19,968 nucleotides of DNA, from NCBI GenBank assembly GCA_029557995.1, contig JAKQHQ010000015.1, positions 1-19,968 of the forward strand. The letters are read 5' to 3'. The stretch comes from an archaeon (GTDB lineage: Archaea > Iainarchaeota > Iainarchaeia > Iainarchaeales > CSSED10-239). Made by a program: the position numbers and the translations under genes. This document shows, one piece after another, positions 1-7,768 of the stretch (position 1 is the stretch's first letter; every line of letters begins with the position of its first letter). Under the pieces are notes generated by a model that saw only the letters and a program-made list of their open reading frames with translations, did not search any database and was not told where the DNA came from.

Positions 1-393
1 AAGTATTTCCTAACAGAAGACGACTATGTAATAGGCTACCCAGACACGCAAGTTACAATAATAATATTTACAGACTATGATTGTCCATACTGTACGCAAC
101 TAGATAACGAGGCGATAGACAACCTGAAATCCGAATACATAGACAAGGGTTTAGTTAATCTTGTAATCAAGGATTTCATAACACACCAGACAACCTCATT
201 GTTCCCAGCAGTGTTTTCCAGATGTGCGCAAAAGCAGGGGATGTACTACGATGCGCACAGGACTCTTTTTAAAAACAACCAATTATACGGAAACACAGCA
301 ATGGAGTCAGTGTATACAAACTATGACAAAGATATAAACGAGCTTAACGAGCAATACAGCAAACTAAGTCCAGAAGCGCAAGACACCCAGTAA
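1..393 (+). CDS. DsbA/thioredoxin-like oxidoreductase, 5'-partial, C-terminally short
   Basis: The reading frame is open from the first base, so the start lies outside the window; 130 residues are visible. A stretch ending FTDYDCPYC places a CPYC active site at visible residues 28-31, after a beta strand (VTIIIF), as in DsbA-type thiol-disulfide exchange proteins. The following helical part (VFSRCAQKQGMYYDAHRTLF) matches the inserted helical domain of that family. The protein stops at 393 without the usual second half carrying the cis-proline loop (TPT-like motif), so it is either truncated or an atypical short form. No signal peptide can be judged. A T-rich tract at 400-423 follows and may end transcription. 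The fold assignment is fairly sure; activity is doubtful. Confidence 0.7.
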   Translation, partial: KYFLTEDDYVIGYPDTQVTIIIFTDYDCPYCTQLDNEAIDNLKSEYIDKGLVNLVIKDFITHQTTSLFPAVFSRCAQKQGMYYDAHRTLFKNNQLYGNTAMESVYTNYDKDINELNEQYSKLSPEAQDTQ

Positions 394-445
394 AATGGGT
401 TTCTTTTTATTTATTTTCTTTCTTATTTATATTTGATTGATATAT

Positions 446-518
446 GGGTCCGTGGCCTAGTGGATAGGGCAACAGCCTTCTAAGCTGTGGGTCGAGGGTT
501 CGAATCCCTCCGGACTCG
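446..518 (+). tRNA. tRNA-Arg (anticodon TCT)
   Basis: A full cloverleaf is visible. The acceptor stem is GGGTCCG (446-452) with CGGACTC (511-517), including one G-U pair, and G518 is the discriminator. The anticodon stem is ACAGC/GCTGT with loop CTTCTAA, giving anticodon TCT at 479-481; the T arm is GAGGG-TTCGAAT-CCCTC. There is no intron and CCA is not encoded. It should read AGA and, by wobble, AGG, which are common Arg codons in the neighbouring genes. It lies 20 nt before the arginyl-tRNA synthetase start, so the two are probably cotranscribed. The upstream 404-445 is AT-rich, but no TATA box sits at an ideal distance. Confidence 0.95.
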
Positions 519-538
519 TTTTAAGAAGGTAAAAAGGC

Positions 539-2227
539 ATGATTAACTTTAAAAATGAGTTTGTTGGTTGCCTAGAAAAAGCAACAAACCTAAAAAAAGA
601 AGAGCTTGTTAGATACATAGAAATCCCGCCAGACCCAGGGCTTGGTAGCCTTTCTTTCCAATGCTTTGCCTTGGCTAAAAAACAAGGCAAGACAGCACAG
701 GAAGTTGCAAAAGAAACCCTAGAAAAACTATCATCTGAGCTTTTTGAGTTTTCTGAAAAGAACGGCTATATTAATGCAAGGATAAACCCTGAGATACTTT
801 ACAGGGAATGCACAACCGAGATACTTGAAAAAAAAGACAACTATGGTAAGCCAGCCCAAGACAAAGAGCATTACATAATAGACACATTCAATGTAAATAC
901 ATTTAAGACCTTACATATAGGGCATCTGAGGATGATAGTTTGCGGTGATGCAATTCACAGGATGCTTGACTTTTGCGGGCATAGGTCAATTCCTGTCTAT
1001 TATGGTGGGGATGTTGGCACGCATGTTGCTAAGTGGTATTGGTATTACAAAAAATACCTAACCAAAAGTCAGCAAGAAGTTCCAGAAAAGGATGTAGCTA
1101 AATGGTTTGGAGAGATTTACCTAAGGGCTGTGGCCACAGCCAAAGAAGACATGGACTCAACAGCAGAGATTAACGACCTACAAAGGAAGATGCTTAGCGA
1201 CAAGAAAATAAAAGAAGAGCTAAGGGTGCTAAGAGACAAGAGCTTTGAGGCGTATATGGCTGTAAAAGACGAGCTTGGGGTAAATCTAGAAGACAAGATT
1301 TTTGAAAGCGAGACAGAGTTCAGGTTTCTTGAGATTAAAGATACATTAATCAAAGAGCACAAAGAGCTGATTAGGGAAAGCGAGGATGCCTTGATTGCAG
1401 ACCTTAGTGGTTATGGACTTGGAGTTCTTGTTTTAGTCAAGCAAAACGGCTCCCCATTATATGCAGCTAAGGATATAGCATTAGTGCAACTTAAAATGGA
1501 AAGATACCCAGAAGCTAAAAACTTCCTTTATGTAGTAGGTTCAGAACAGGAATATTACCTAAGACAAATGTTCAAGATTTTTTCAATATTATACCCTGAC
1601 ACAAGCCATAGGCACATATCGCTAGGCATGGTTAACCTAGACACAGGAAAGATGGCATCTAGGCAAGGCGAGATGCTACTTTACGAGGATTTCAGGGATG
1701 CATTGATTGCAAAGGTGACTGAAACCCTAAAAGACAATAAACTGGACACAGAAAAGGACACGGTTTCTGCTATTGTCTTTGGTACCATAAAGTTTGAGAT
1801 GCTAAAGATTGGCTTTGGCAAGACATTTGTCTTTGACATGAGCACTGCCTTGGACCTTCAGGGCGATTCTGCAGTATATGTGCAATACAGTGGGGTGAGG
1901 GCCAAAAGCATTTTAAGAAACATTGGGGTTGAATATAACATCACCATAGAAAAGCTTGCGCTTGCAGAGGAGGAGAGAAGGTTATTGGAGCTTATGTACA
2001 GGTTTCCAGAGCTAGTGAAGTTTGCAACAATAGAGTATAGGCCAAACCTGATAGCTGGCTATTGCCTTGAGCTTGCAAGGGCGTTTAACAGGTTCTATGT
2101 TAATTGTCCAGTCATCTCAAAACAGCAGGAGTTGCAGGTGCAAAGGGTCTTGTTAGTCAAGGCATATCTTCAGTGTTTAACTAATGCCTTATACCTGCTT
2201 GGGATAAACATACCGGAGAGGATGTAA
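539..2227 (+). CDS. argS: arginyl-tRNA synthetase
   Basis: This class I synthetase charges tRNA-Arg with arginine in the cytoplasm. The 562-residue product has an N-terminal Add-1-like domain (about 1-110), the HIGH signature intact at residues 126-129 (TLHIGHLRM), a KMSKS-type loop reading KMASRQGE at 371-378, and a C-terminal helical anticodon-binding domain (about 440-562). Length is normal. The ATG at 539 follows purine-rich GAAGGT/AAAAAGG. The sequence before HIGH (DTFNVNTFKT) departs from the usual SxxNxxKPxH pattern. It begins 20 nt after tRNA-Arg(TCT), with no room for a normal promoter between them. Its TAA directly abuts the GTG of the next gene. Confidence 0.96.
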   Translation: MINFKNEFVGCLEKATNLKKEELVRYIEIPPDPGLGSLSFQCFALAKKQGKTAQEVAKETLEKLSSELFEFSEKNGYINARINPEILYRECTTEILEKKDNYGKPAQDKEHYIIDTFNVNTFKTLHIGHLRMIVCGDAIHRMLDFCGHRSIPVYYGGDVGTHVAKWYWYYKKYLTKSQQEVPEKDVAKWFGEIYLRAVATAKEDMDSTAEINDLQRKMLSDKKIKEELRVLRDKSFEAYMAVKDELGVNLEDKIFESETEFRFLEIKDTLIKEHKELIRESEDALIADLSGYGLGVLVLVKQNGSPLYAAKDIALVQLKMERYPEAKNFLYVVGSEQEYYLRQMFKIFSILYPDTSHRHISLGMVNLDTGKMASRQGEMLLYEDFRDALIAKVTETLKDNKLDTEKDTVSAIVFGTIKFEMLKIGFGKTFVFDMSTALDLQGDSAVYVQYSGVRAKSILRNIGVEYNITIEKLALAEEERRLLELMYRFPELVKFATIEYRPNLIAGYCLELARAFNRFYVNCPVISKQQELQVQRVLLVKAYLQCLTNALYLLGINIPERM

Positions 2228-2815
2228 GTGATTGACATTGTGTCTGAAAAGCTTTTAGAGGAAGATAACATAGAAAAGACATTGCTTGAGCTAAACATAG
2301 ACAAGCTTTATGTCTGCAGAACAATAGACAAGAAAGAAGAGCTTTCTGGCTTTACATTGCCTATTTTTGAAAAGGTTTGCTTAAATAAGTCATATCTTCT
2401 TAAAAGCCCAGCACTCTTAAGCTCTGTAAAGGAAAAGGGCGTGCTCACTCTGATTGCTGGAGGTAGCCTGAATGCAAATGCAGCAGCTCTCACAAGTAAG
2501 GCGGACGCCTCGCTTTTTAATCCTATTGGAAGCGAGCTGTGTTTTGACGAGGGCTTGGCTGAGCTTGCTAGGCAAAACAAGAAAACGATTTACTTCAATG
2601 TAAATGAGATAAGAGTTAACCAACACAAGGCAATAAAACAGATGCAGTTTATCATACCTTTATTGAAGTCAAAAGGCATTGAGATGAGGTTTGTTACATT
2701 TGCTAAAAAGGTTAATGAGCTTGTGGACCAAACTATTTTGGAATGCTTTCTTGAGAACTTCTGGCTTGAAAAAACCACAAGCGCTAGGTTTCTGGAGGGT
2801 GGCAGTATAAAATGA
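2228..2815 (+). CDS. rnp3: RNase P protein component p30 (Rpp1/Rnp3)
   Basis: The 195-residue product is a predicted archaeal RNase P protein subunit of the p30 family (TIM-barrel, PHP-like fold), helping the RNase P RNA remove tRNA 5' leaders. Recognisable features are the central GGSLNANAAALTSKADA region followed by a strand and the segment ending FDEGLAELARQNKKTIYFNV, which matches the family pattern of a residual barrel strand after an Asp-containing loop. The assignment is supported by Pop5, its functional partner, starting inside its stop codon (ATGA overlap). It starts with GTG directly after the argS stop, so translation is probably coupled. The sequence is divergent, so identity rests partly on context. 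Confidence 0.8.
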   Translation: MIDIVSEKLLEEDNIEKTLLELNIDKLYVCRTIDKKEELSGFTLPIFEKVCLNKSYLLKSPALLSSVKEKGVLTLIAGGSLNANAAALTSKADASLFNPIGSELCFDEGLAELARQNKKTIYFNVNEIRVNQHKAIKQMQFIIPLLKSKGIEMRFVTFAKKVNELVDQTILECFLENFWLEKTTSARFLEGGSIK

Positions 2816-3138
2816 GAAAGACAAAGCTAGGCGTCATCAGACCGACATTAAGACACAAGAAAAGATACATATTATTAAAGCTAATCAACCCAATGGTTAC
2901 TATGGAGCAGAAAAAGCTATTTTCTGTATTCACATTATCCATGCAGAAGGCAAACGGGGTTTTTGCACAGGTTGATGCAAATATCACAATCTTAGACATA
3001 GATAGTAAATCGAAAACTATATTAATAAGATTAAATAAAGAATATATAGATGAGTTTACTGGTTCTTTGTTTTTTGCGCAAAACGAGATTGGATTAATTA
3101 AGGTGTTGGAAATAAAAAGTACAATCAAAGGCATTTAA
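2812..3138 (+). CDS. rnp2: RNase P protein component Pop5 (Rnp2)
   Basis: The 108-residue product is the small RNase P subunit of the Pop5/Rpp14 family, which forms a heterotetramer with p30 and activates the catalytic RNA. The N-terminal signature RPTLRHKKRYI (about residues 10-20) is the hallmark of archaeal Pop5, and the alpha-beta pattern through the C-terminal LIKVLEIKSTIKGI is normal for the family. The ATG overlaps the TGA of the p30 gene by 4 nt, indicating translational coupling. Placing RNase P subunits beside tRNA-Arg/argS and the exosome genes puts tRNA processing in the same neighbourhood. Confidence 0.9.
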   Translation: MRKTKLGVIRPTLRHKKRYILLKLINPMVTMEQKKLFSVFTLSMQKANGVFAQVDANITILDIDSKSKTILIRLNKEYIDEFTGSLFFAQNEIGLIKVLEIKSTIKGI

Positions 3139-3150
3139 TTGGTGAGATAA

Positions 3151-3783
3151 ATGGTTAAGAAAAAAGAAAGCCCTACAGGCATAAAGAAGGAAGTAAATAA
3201 AAGCCCTATAGGCATAAAGAGCAAGGGAAATGAAGTTTCTATAGATAGAAAGAAGAAAGTAAATAAAAGCCCTATTGGTATAAAGAGCAAGGGAAATGAT
3301 GTTTCTATAGACACAAAGAAGGAAGTAAATAAAAGCCCTATTGACATAAAGAGTAAGGGAAATGAAAGCCCTATAGGTATAAAGGTTATTTCAACATATT
3401 ACATAATCCTTTCTGTTCTGACAGTAATATTTGGTTTAATCACGGTTTTTGCTCCATCAATGATATTAAACTATGTCTTGACATCAGCGCCAGAGCTTTC
3501 TGAGCTGGACCCAGCAGTAGCACACAGTGCAATCGTAATCACAGGGGCTGTATTCCTTGTGATTGGGGTCATTGGAATTGTGCTTGGGGTTGGTTTGTTT
3601 AAGATGAAGTCCTGGGCAAGATGGATATTGATATTTTTGGCATTACTTGGGATTTTTACAGAAATAACTTGGCTTATTTCTGGGCAATGGTCATCAGTGG
3701 TTGGGCTTTTGATAAACTGCATAATCTTTTGGTACCTAACATTCAGCAACTCAGCTAAGAAGTGCTTTGCAAGCAAGAATTAA
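3151..3783 (+). CDS. four-helix membrane protein with a Lys-rich 22-residue-repeat N-tail
   Basis: I cannot assign a function. The 210-residue protein has two parts. Residues 1-78 are hydrophilic and lysine-rich, made of 22-residue tandem repeats with five SPxxIK motifs (SPTGIK, SPIGIK, SPIGIK, SPIDIK, SPIGIK). Residues 79-199 hold four hydrophobic segments (about 79-103, 126-150, 155-176 and 180-199), with the segment KMKSWARWILIF before the third, a pattern seen in small uncharacterised four-TM proteins. A perfect GGTGA ribosome binding site (3141-3145) lies 5 nt before the ATG, so it is expressed as a gene despite its repeats. It sits 12 nt after pop5 and before the proteasome gene, where conserved information-processing genes are the norm, so it looks like a lineage-specific insertion. 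Confidence 0.8.
   Translation: MVKKKESPTGIKKEVNKSPIGIKSKGNEVSIDRKKKVNKSPIGIKSKGNDVSIDTKKEVNKSPIDIKSKGNESPIGIKVISTYYIILSVLTVIFGLITVFAPSMILNYVLTSAPELSELDPAVAHSAIVITGAVFLVIGVIGIVLGVGLFKMKSWARWILIFLALLGIFTEITWLISGQWSSVVGLLINCIIFWYLTFSNSAKKCFASKN
3193..3377 (+). repeat. 66-bp in-frame tandem repeat inside the membrane-protein gene
   Basis: Units begin with GTAAATAAAAGCCCTAT at 3193, 3259 and 3325, giving an exact period of 66 bp (22 codons). The third unit is cut short after about 53 bp and runs into a further AGCCCTATAGGTATAAAG. A partial unit (AGCCCTACAGGCATAAAG) precedes the first. Differences between copies include synonymous third-base changes and a few substitutions (G/D, E/D, R/T), so the repeats have existed for some time under coding constraint. 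Confidence 0.9.
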
Positions 3784-3830
3784 AAGAAAAAAGGATATTT
3801 CACTTAAAATAACCTTTTTAATACTTCTTG

Positions 3831-3870
3831 TATATAATATATATTAGATTACCACTTTTTTATTTATATA
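3831..3870 (+). promoter_or_regulatory. TATA-box region of the proteasome/exosome superoperon
   Basis: Two archaeal TATA-like elements lie in the 109-nt gap before psmA: TATATAATATATATT at about 3831-3845 and a consensus TTTATATA at 3863-3870. The first would start transcription near 3865, leaving a leader that contains the GGTGA at 3884-3888. The second is centred about 26 nt before the TTG start and would give an essentially leaderless transcript. The T-rich stretch just upstream could end transcription of the membrane-protein gene. Positions are inferred from spacing rules only. Confidence 0.55.
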
Positions 3871-3892
3871 TGTTTTTTAAATAGGTGAAAAA

Positions 3893-4621
3893 TTGATACC
3901 AAATTCTATGGGCGCGGCTGCAGCTGCAGGTTATGACCGTTCAATAACAATGTTTAGTCCGGAAGGACATCTCTATCAAGTTGATTATGCATCTAAGATT
4001 ATTGAGAAAGGTAGTCCAGCAGTAGCCATAATCTACAAGCAGGGAGTAATAATTGTTGCAGACAAAAAAATTCATTCAAGCTTAGTGATACCAGAATCTG
4101 TTGAAAAAGTGTTTAAGATTGACAACCATATATGGACAGCATGTGCTGGGCTTATAGGCGATGGTAGACGGCTTGTTGACTACGCAAGGCAACTTGCGCA
4201 GGAGAACAGGACATTTTTTGACCAGCCTATTGAAGTTGAGACACTTGTTAAGAAGATTGCCTCTATCATACAGTATTTCACTCAATATGGTGGGGGTAGA
4301 CCTTTTGGTGTCTCCTTGATAATTTCAGGCTATGATTCCTTGGGCAAACATATTTTTGAGGTTGAACCAAGCGGTGCGATAACAGCCTACAAGGCACTTG
4401 CAATAGGCCAGAATAGGCAAAAGCTCATGGATTTCCTTGAAAAAAGCTATAAGGAGAATCTTTCATTTGAGGACGCTTTGGAGCTTGGCATAAAGGCGAT
4501 ATCCTTGAACCTTGAGCCAAAGCAGAAATTGAACCCACAAAGCTTAGAGGTAATAAACATTATTGAAAACGGAGTAAACGGTTCAGTAGTGCCATTGGAG
4601 AAATACTCTAAATTGCTATAA
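3893..4621 (+). CDS. psmA: 20S proteasome alpha subunit
   Basis: The 242-residue product forms the outer rings of the archaeal 20S proteasome, gating entry and binding the PAN or other AAA unfoldase. The N-terminal signature YDRSITMFSPEGHLYQVDYA (residues 14-33) is diagnostic of alpha subunits and includes the H0-helix region. The later GGGRPFGVSLII block is also typical, and alpha subunits lack the catalytic threonine. The start is taken as TTG at 3893 because GGTGA lies at 3884-3888. An ATG at 3908 is the alternative, but it is poorly spaced from that site. It heads the exosome superoperon; the beta subunit is not in this window. Confidence 0.95.
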   Translation: MIPNSMGAAAAAGYDRSITMFSPEGHLYQVDYASKIIEKGSPAVAIIYKQGVIIVADKKIHSSLVIPESVEKVFKIDNHIWTACAGLIGDGRRLVDYARQLAQENRTFFDQPIEVETLVKKIASIIQYFTQYGGGRPFGVSLIISGYDSLGKHIFEVEPSGAITAYKALAIGQNRQKLMDFLEKSYKENLSFEDALELGIKAISLNLEPKQKLNPQSLEVINIIENGVNGSVVPLEKYSKLL

Positions 4622-4641
4622 AATAAAAGATGTGAAATTTC

Positions 4642-5337
4642 ATGGTAAAACTAGACGATGCAGTGATTGCAAGACTTGACAGGCAGTCACATCATTTTGA
4701 GGTTTTGGTTGATCCATACTTGGCCTGGGACTATAAGCATGGCAAAGAGGTAAACCTTGACGATGTTTTTGCTATGGAAGAAGTGTACTCTGATTCCGCA
4801 AAGGGCAAGCTTGCCTCTGAGGATGTGCTAAAAGAGGTTTTCCAGACAACAGATTTCCTTACGATTGCTAAGAGGATAATACAAGATGGTGAGGTGCAGT
4901 TAACCACTGCCCAGAGAAATGAAATGCTTGAAAGAAGAAAAAACGAGATAATTGACTTTATAGCAAGAAACGCGCATGACCCAAAAGAGATGACACCAAT
5001 CCCACCACAGAGGATAATCAACGCCTTGGATTCTGCAAAGTACAAGTTTAGTATGAACCGAAAAAGAGAGGACGAGATTAATGAGGTAATGCTTGTCTTA
5101 AAAAAAGCAATGCCTATATCCCTTGAAAAGATAACATTAGTCATTGAGGTGAACTCTATATACTCTGGGAAGGTAAGCTCTATACTACACAGATACGAGC
5201 TTATTGAGGAGAAATGGCTATCCAATGGTGGGCTTTCAGCAAAGTTGTCTATCCCAGTAGGGCTAAAGCCAAAACTGATTAATGACCTTAATAGCATCAC
5301 ACATGGTTCAGTGGTTATTGAGGTCTTGAAGCAATAG
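4642..5337 (+). CDS. ribosome maturation protein SBDS homologue
   Basis: The 231-residue product is the archaeal orthologue of SBDS, which in eukaryotes works with EFL1 to release the anti-association factor eIF6 from the large ribosomal subunit. The N-terminal FYSH domain (about 1-90) contains the typical FEVLVDP-WDYKHGK and VFQTTDFLTIAKRII segments. The central three-helix domain (about 95-165) includes HDPKEMTPIPPQRI, and the C-terminal ferredoxin-like domain follows. Length is normal. It follows psmA by 20 nt and precedes rrp4, the conserved archaeal order. The ribosome binding site is weak (TGTGA at 4631-4635). Confidence 0.95.
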   Translation: MVKLDDAVIARLDRQSHHFEVLVDPYLAWDYKHGKEVNLDDVFAMEEVYSDSAKGKLASEDVLKEVFQTTDFLTIAKRIIQDGEVQLTTAQRNEMLERRKNEIIDFIARNAHDPKEMTPIPPQRIINALDSAKYKFSMNRKREDEINEVMLVLKKAMPISLEKITLVIEVNSIYSGKVSSILHRYELIEEKWLSNGGLSAKLSIPVGLKPKLINDLNSITHGSVVIEVLKQ

Positions 5338-5351
5338 GAATGTGTGTATTT

Positions 5352-5960
5352 ATGAAAAGAATTGTGGTTCCTGGCGAGCTGATAACAGACAAGAATGTAA
5401 AAACAGGCGAGAATGTTTTTATAAAGGGCAATTGTATATACAGCTCGGTTCTTGGGATATTAAACGAGAGCGATGATTTTGTAAATGTCGTGCCCTTGAA
5501 CGGCCCATACACACCTATAGTAAATGATGCGATAGTGTGTATAATCAAGAATGTTACCAACAACGGTTATATCATTGACATCAATTCACATAGCGATTGC
5601 TTCTTGCCGAAGTCGCTTGTGACTAAGGAGCTTTCAGCAGGGCAGATGCTACTAGCTAGGGTAAAGGAAGTTGATGGGGCGGATGTAGCAGAACTTGACA
5701 ACATTAATATCCTGCCACTCGCAAACATCATAGCTGTGCCATCTGTGAAGGTGCCAAGGATAATAGGCAAAAACAACTCTATGCTTAATGTCCTAAAAAA
5801 ATACACCCAGTCAAACATCATTGTAGGTAGGAATGGCTGGATTTGGTGCACATCAAAAAACTTGGCGCTTTTGGAGAATGCAATCAACATGATTGTCAAC
5901 AACTCGCAAAAGTCAAATTTGACAAATACAGTTGAGGAATACTTGAAGAGAAATTCATAG
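5352..5960 (+). CDS. rrp4: exosome RNA-binding cap subunit Rrp4
   Basis: Rrp4 forms the RNA-binding cap on the Rrp41/Rrp42 ring of the archaeal exosome and guides substrate into the pore. The protein begins MKRIVVPGELI, the standard start of the N-terminal domain. An S1 domain follows (about 60-130; DINSHSDCFLPKS) and then a KH domain (about 135-195; PRIIGKNNSML, INVGRNGWIW-type block reading IIVGRNGWIWC). The KH GxxG loop is GKNN, a departure from the usual GKKG. I chose ATG 5352 over the in-frame ATG 5340, because homologues start with MxxIVVPGE and AGGA (5336-5339) touches 5340 with no spacer. Confidence 0.93.
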   Translation: MKRIVVPGELITDKNVKTGENVFIKGNCIYSSVLGILNESDDFVNVVPLNGPYTPIVNDAIVCIIKNVTNNGYIIDINSHSDCFLPKSLVTKELSAGQMLLARVKEVDGADVAELDNINILPLANIIAVPSVKVPRIIGKNNSMLNVLKKYTQSNIIVGRNGWIWCTSKNLALLENAINMIVNNSQKSNLTNTVEEYLKRNS

Positions 5961-6013
5961 GCAAAATATAGTTTTAAAAGAATTGTAATAGTAAGTGGAG
6001 ATGAAATTGATTT

Positions 6014-6721
6014 ATGTCACAAAATAAACGGCCGGATGGGAGAGCCACAAGCCAGCTAAGGCCGATTAGCATAAGGCTTGGGGTTAACAAGAATGCGGAC
6101 GGTTCTTGTTTTCTGGAATGGGGGAAAAACACAGTTGTTGCAACAGTCAATGGTCCAAGACCGATTTTTCCAAAGCACCTTGCAGACCAGACCAAGGCAG
6201 TCATTGACTACAAGTACAGGATGGCTTGCTTTTCAGTGTCTGAGAGGAAATCACCTGTGCCTGGAAAGAGGGACAAGGAGATTTCACTTGTCTCAGGGCA
6301 TGCTTTAGAGGCTGCAGTGATGGTTGAGCAGTTTCCAAACACAGTAATTGATGTGAATGTCTTGATATTGTCAGCAGATGCAGGGACCCGTGTTGCTGCA
6401 CTTACAGCAGCCAGCTTAGCAGCAGCAGATGCTGGGCTTCCAATGAGGGGGCTAGTCAGTGCTGTTGCAGCAGGCAGGGCAAACGGCGAGCTTATCCTTG
6501 ATCTAAATAAGGAGGACGAGGATACGCCAGATGCTGTGGACATGGCAACTGCTTTTTTAATGCCACAAAGGGAGCTGGTACTGCTACAGATGGATGGGTG
6601 TGTTAACAAGAAAGATTGCTCAAAAATCCTAGAGACCGCTTTGAAGGGTGCTGAGGTTGTTTACGAGCTCCAGAAAAAAGCACTTGTTGAGAAATACCCA
6701 ATGGACGGTGAGATACAATGA
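6014..6721 (+). CDS. rrp41: exosome catalytic RNase PH subunit Rrp41
   Basis: Rrp41 is the phosphorolytic subunit of the archaeal exosome, degrading RNA 3' to 5' with phosphate and also able to add tails. The 235-residue product carries RPDGR at the N-terminus, LEWGKNTVVATVNGPRPIFP, MACFSVSERKSP, the block SADAGTRVAALTAAS with its phosphate-site arginine, and LDLNKEDEDTPDAVDMA with acidic residues where the catalytic aspartates belong, so it looks active. GGAGATGA at 5997-6004 is the likely ribosome binding site. It overlaps rrp42 by 4 nt, fitting a fixed 1:1 hexameric ring. The 53-nt gap from rrp4 includes an AT-rich stretch that could hold an internal promoter. Confidence 0.96.
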   Translation: MSQNKRPDGRATSQLRPISIRLGVNKNADGSCFLEWGKNTVVATVNGPRPIFPKHLADQTKAVIDYKYRMACFSVSERKSPVPGKRDKEISLVSGHALEAAVMVEQFPNTVIDVNVLILSADAGTRVAALTAASLAAADAGLPMRGLVSAVAAGRANGELILDLNKEDEDTPDAVDMATAFLMPQRELVLLQMDGCVNKKDCSKILETALKGAEVVYELQKKALVEKYPMDGEIQ

Positions 6722-7527
6722 GTGATATTGACATGATAAAAGTGATAAATGCAGAAAAGGCAAAAAAGCTTTTTGAGCAATCCAAGAGGGCTGACAATAG
6801 GGGGCTACTTGATATCAGGAAGCTTGATATAAAGAAAGGTGTGATGAATTCAGCAGATGGCTCTGCATGGGTTAAGCTCGGTAACACAGAGGTTATTGCA
6901 GGCGTAAAGTTTGCTGTAGGCACCCCATACCCAGACAGCCCAGACGAGGGTACCATTGTGGTAAATCTTGAGATGTCAGGTATTGCCTCAGCAGACATAG
7001 ATACTGGGCCACCAAGCATTGAGGCAATGGAATATGGAAGGGTTGTAGACAGGGTCATCAGATCAAGCGAATGTATTGACTTCAAGGGCTTGAGCATAGT
7101 TACTAATGAAAAATCATTTATAATGTATGTTGACTGCTATACAATAAATGCAGATGGGAATATAATTGATGCAACGCAATATGCAGCAATGGCAGCTCTT
7201 CTTGACACAAGGATACCAAAGCTTGATGAAAGCAACAATATTGTGCCAAAGGAATACACAGAGCAGAAGTTAAAGATCAACAAGGACAAACTTGCTGTTT
7301 CCTTCACATTTGGCAAATACAAGGACAAGCTCATCCTAGACACAACAGAGATTGAAGACCTAGCAACAGAGACAAGGTTTACAGTTGGGGTGTGCGGGGA
7401 TAATATCGTGGCTTACCACAAGGGTGGAGGCAAGGGTACTTTTAAGATAGAGGAGATTAATAAGATAATGGACATTGCAACAGCAAAGTACCAGGACATA
7501 AAAAACAAAATATGTGATGAGCAATGA
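6718..7527 (+). CDS. rrp42: exosome non-catalytic RNase PH subunit Rrp42
   Basis: Rrp42 alternates with Rrp41 in the hexameric exosome ring. It has lost catalytic residues but shapes the RNA channel and is needed for Rrp41 activity. The 269-residue product shows the family blocks RADNRGLLDIRKLDI, NSADGSAWVKLGNTEVIAGV, GTPYPDSPDEG, ECIDFKGLSIV and VDCYTINADGNIIDA. It is longer than Rrp41, as usual. Its ATG overlaps the rrp41 stop and its own TGA overlaps the L37Ae start, so three cistrons are translationally coupled. Confidence 0.96.
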   Translation: MSDIDMIKVINAEKAKKLFEQSKRADNRGLLDIRKLDIKKGVMNSADGSAWVKLGNTEVIAGVKFAVGTPYPDSPDEGTIVVNLEMSGIASADIDTGPPSIEAMEYGRVVDRVIRSSECIDFKGLSIVTNEKSFIMYVDCYTINADGNIIDATQYAAMAALLDTRIPKLDESNNIVPKEYTEQKLKINKDKLAVSFTFGKYKDKLILDTTEIEDLATETRFTVGVCGDNIVAYHKGGGKGTFKIEEINKIMDIATAKYQDIKNKICDEQ

Positions 7528-7748
7528 ACACGAAAAAAGTTGGAGTGACAGGAAAGTATGGCTCAAGGGGCGGGGTTGGAATAAGGAAAAAATACCTATT
7601 GGCTATTGATGACAAGAGCAAGAGGGTTTGCCCAACTTGTGGAACAAAAGACAAGATAAGAAGAGTATCCAGCGGGGTTTACCAATGTAGGAAATGTGGC
7701 ACAAAGATTTCTGGTGAGGCATATAAATTCAAGGCTGGTAGCAAGTAA
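7524..7748 (+). CDS. rpl37ae: large-subunit ribosomal protein L37Ae (eL43)
   Basis: The 74-residue zinc-ribbon protein belongs to the large ribosomal subunit. Zinc ligands are C36, C39 (CPTC) and C55, C58 (CRKC). The N-terminal KKVGVTGKYGSRGGVGIRKK segment, which is basic and binds rRNA, is characteristic of L37Ae. Length is normal. The start overlaps the rrp42 stop by 4 nt, and the RNA polymerase subunit P gene follows after 20 nt, as in many archaea. Confidence 0.96.
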   Translation: MNTKKVGVTGKYGSRGGVGIRKKYLLAIDDKSKRVCPTCGTKDKIRRVSSGVYQCRKCGTKISGEAYKFKAGSK

Positions 7749-7768
7749 AAATAATATGGTGAGTAAGC

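Noticed and set aside
3193..3377. Link between this 66-bp repeat and the 66-bp duplication at 12223
   Set aside because: The periods match, but the sequences are unrelated and the second is a single duplication, so the shared length is most likely coincidence.
4731..5300. 189-codon minus-strand ORF inside SBDS
   Set aside because: Antisense shadow of a strongly conserved gene; serine-rich composition typical of a reverse-complement frame.
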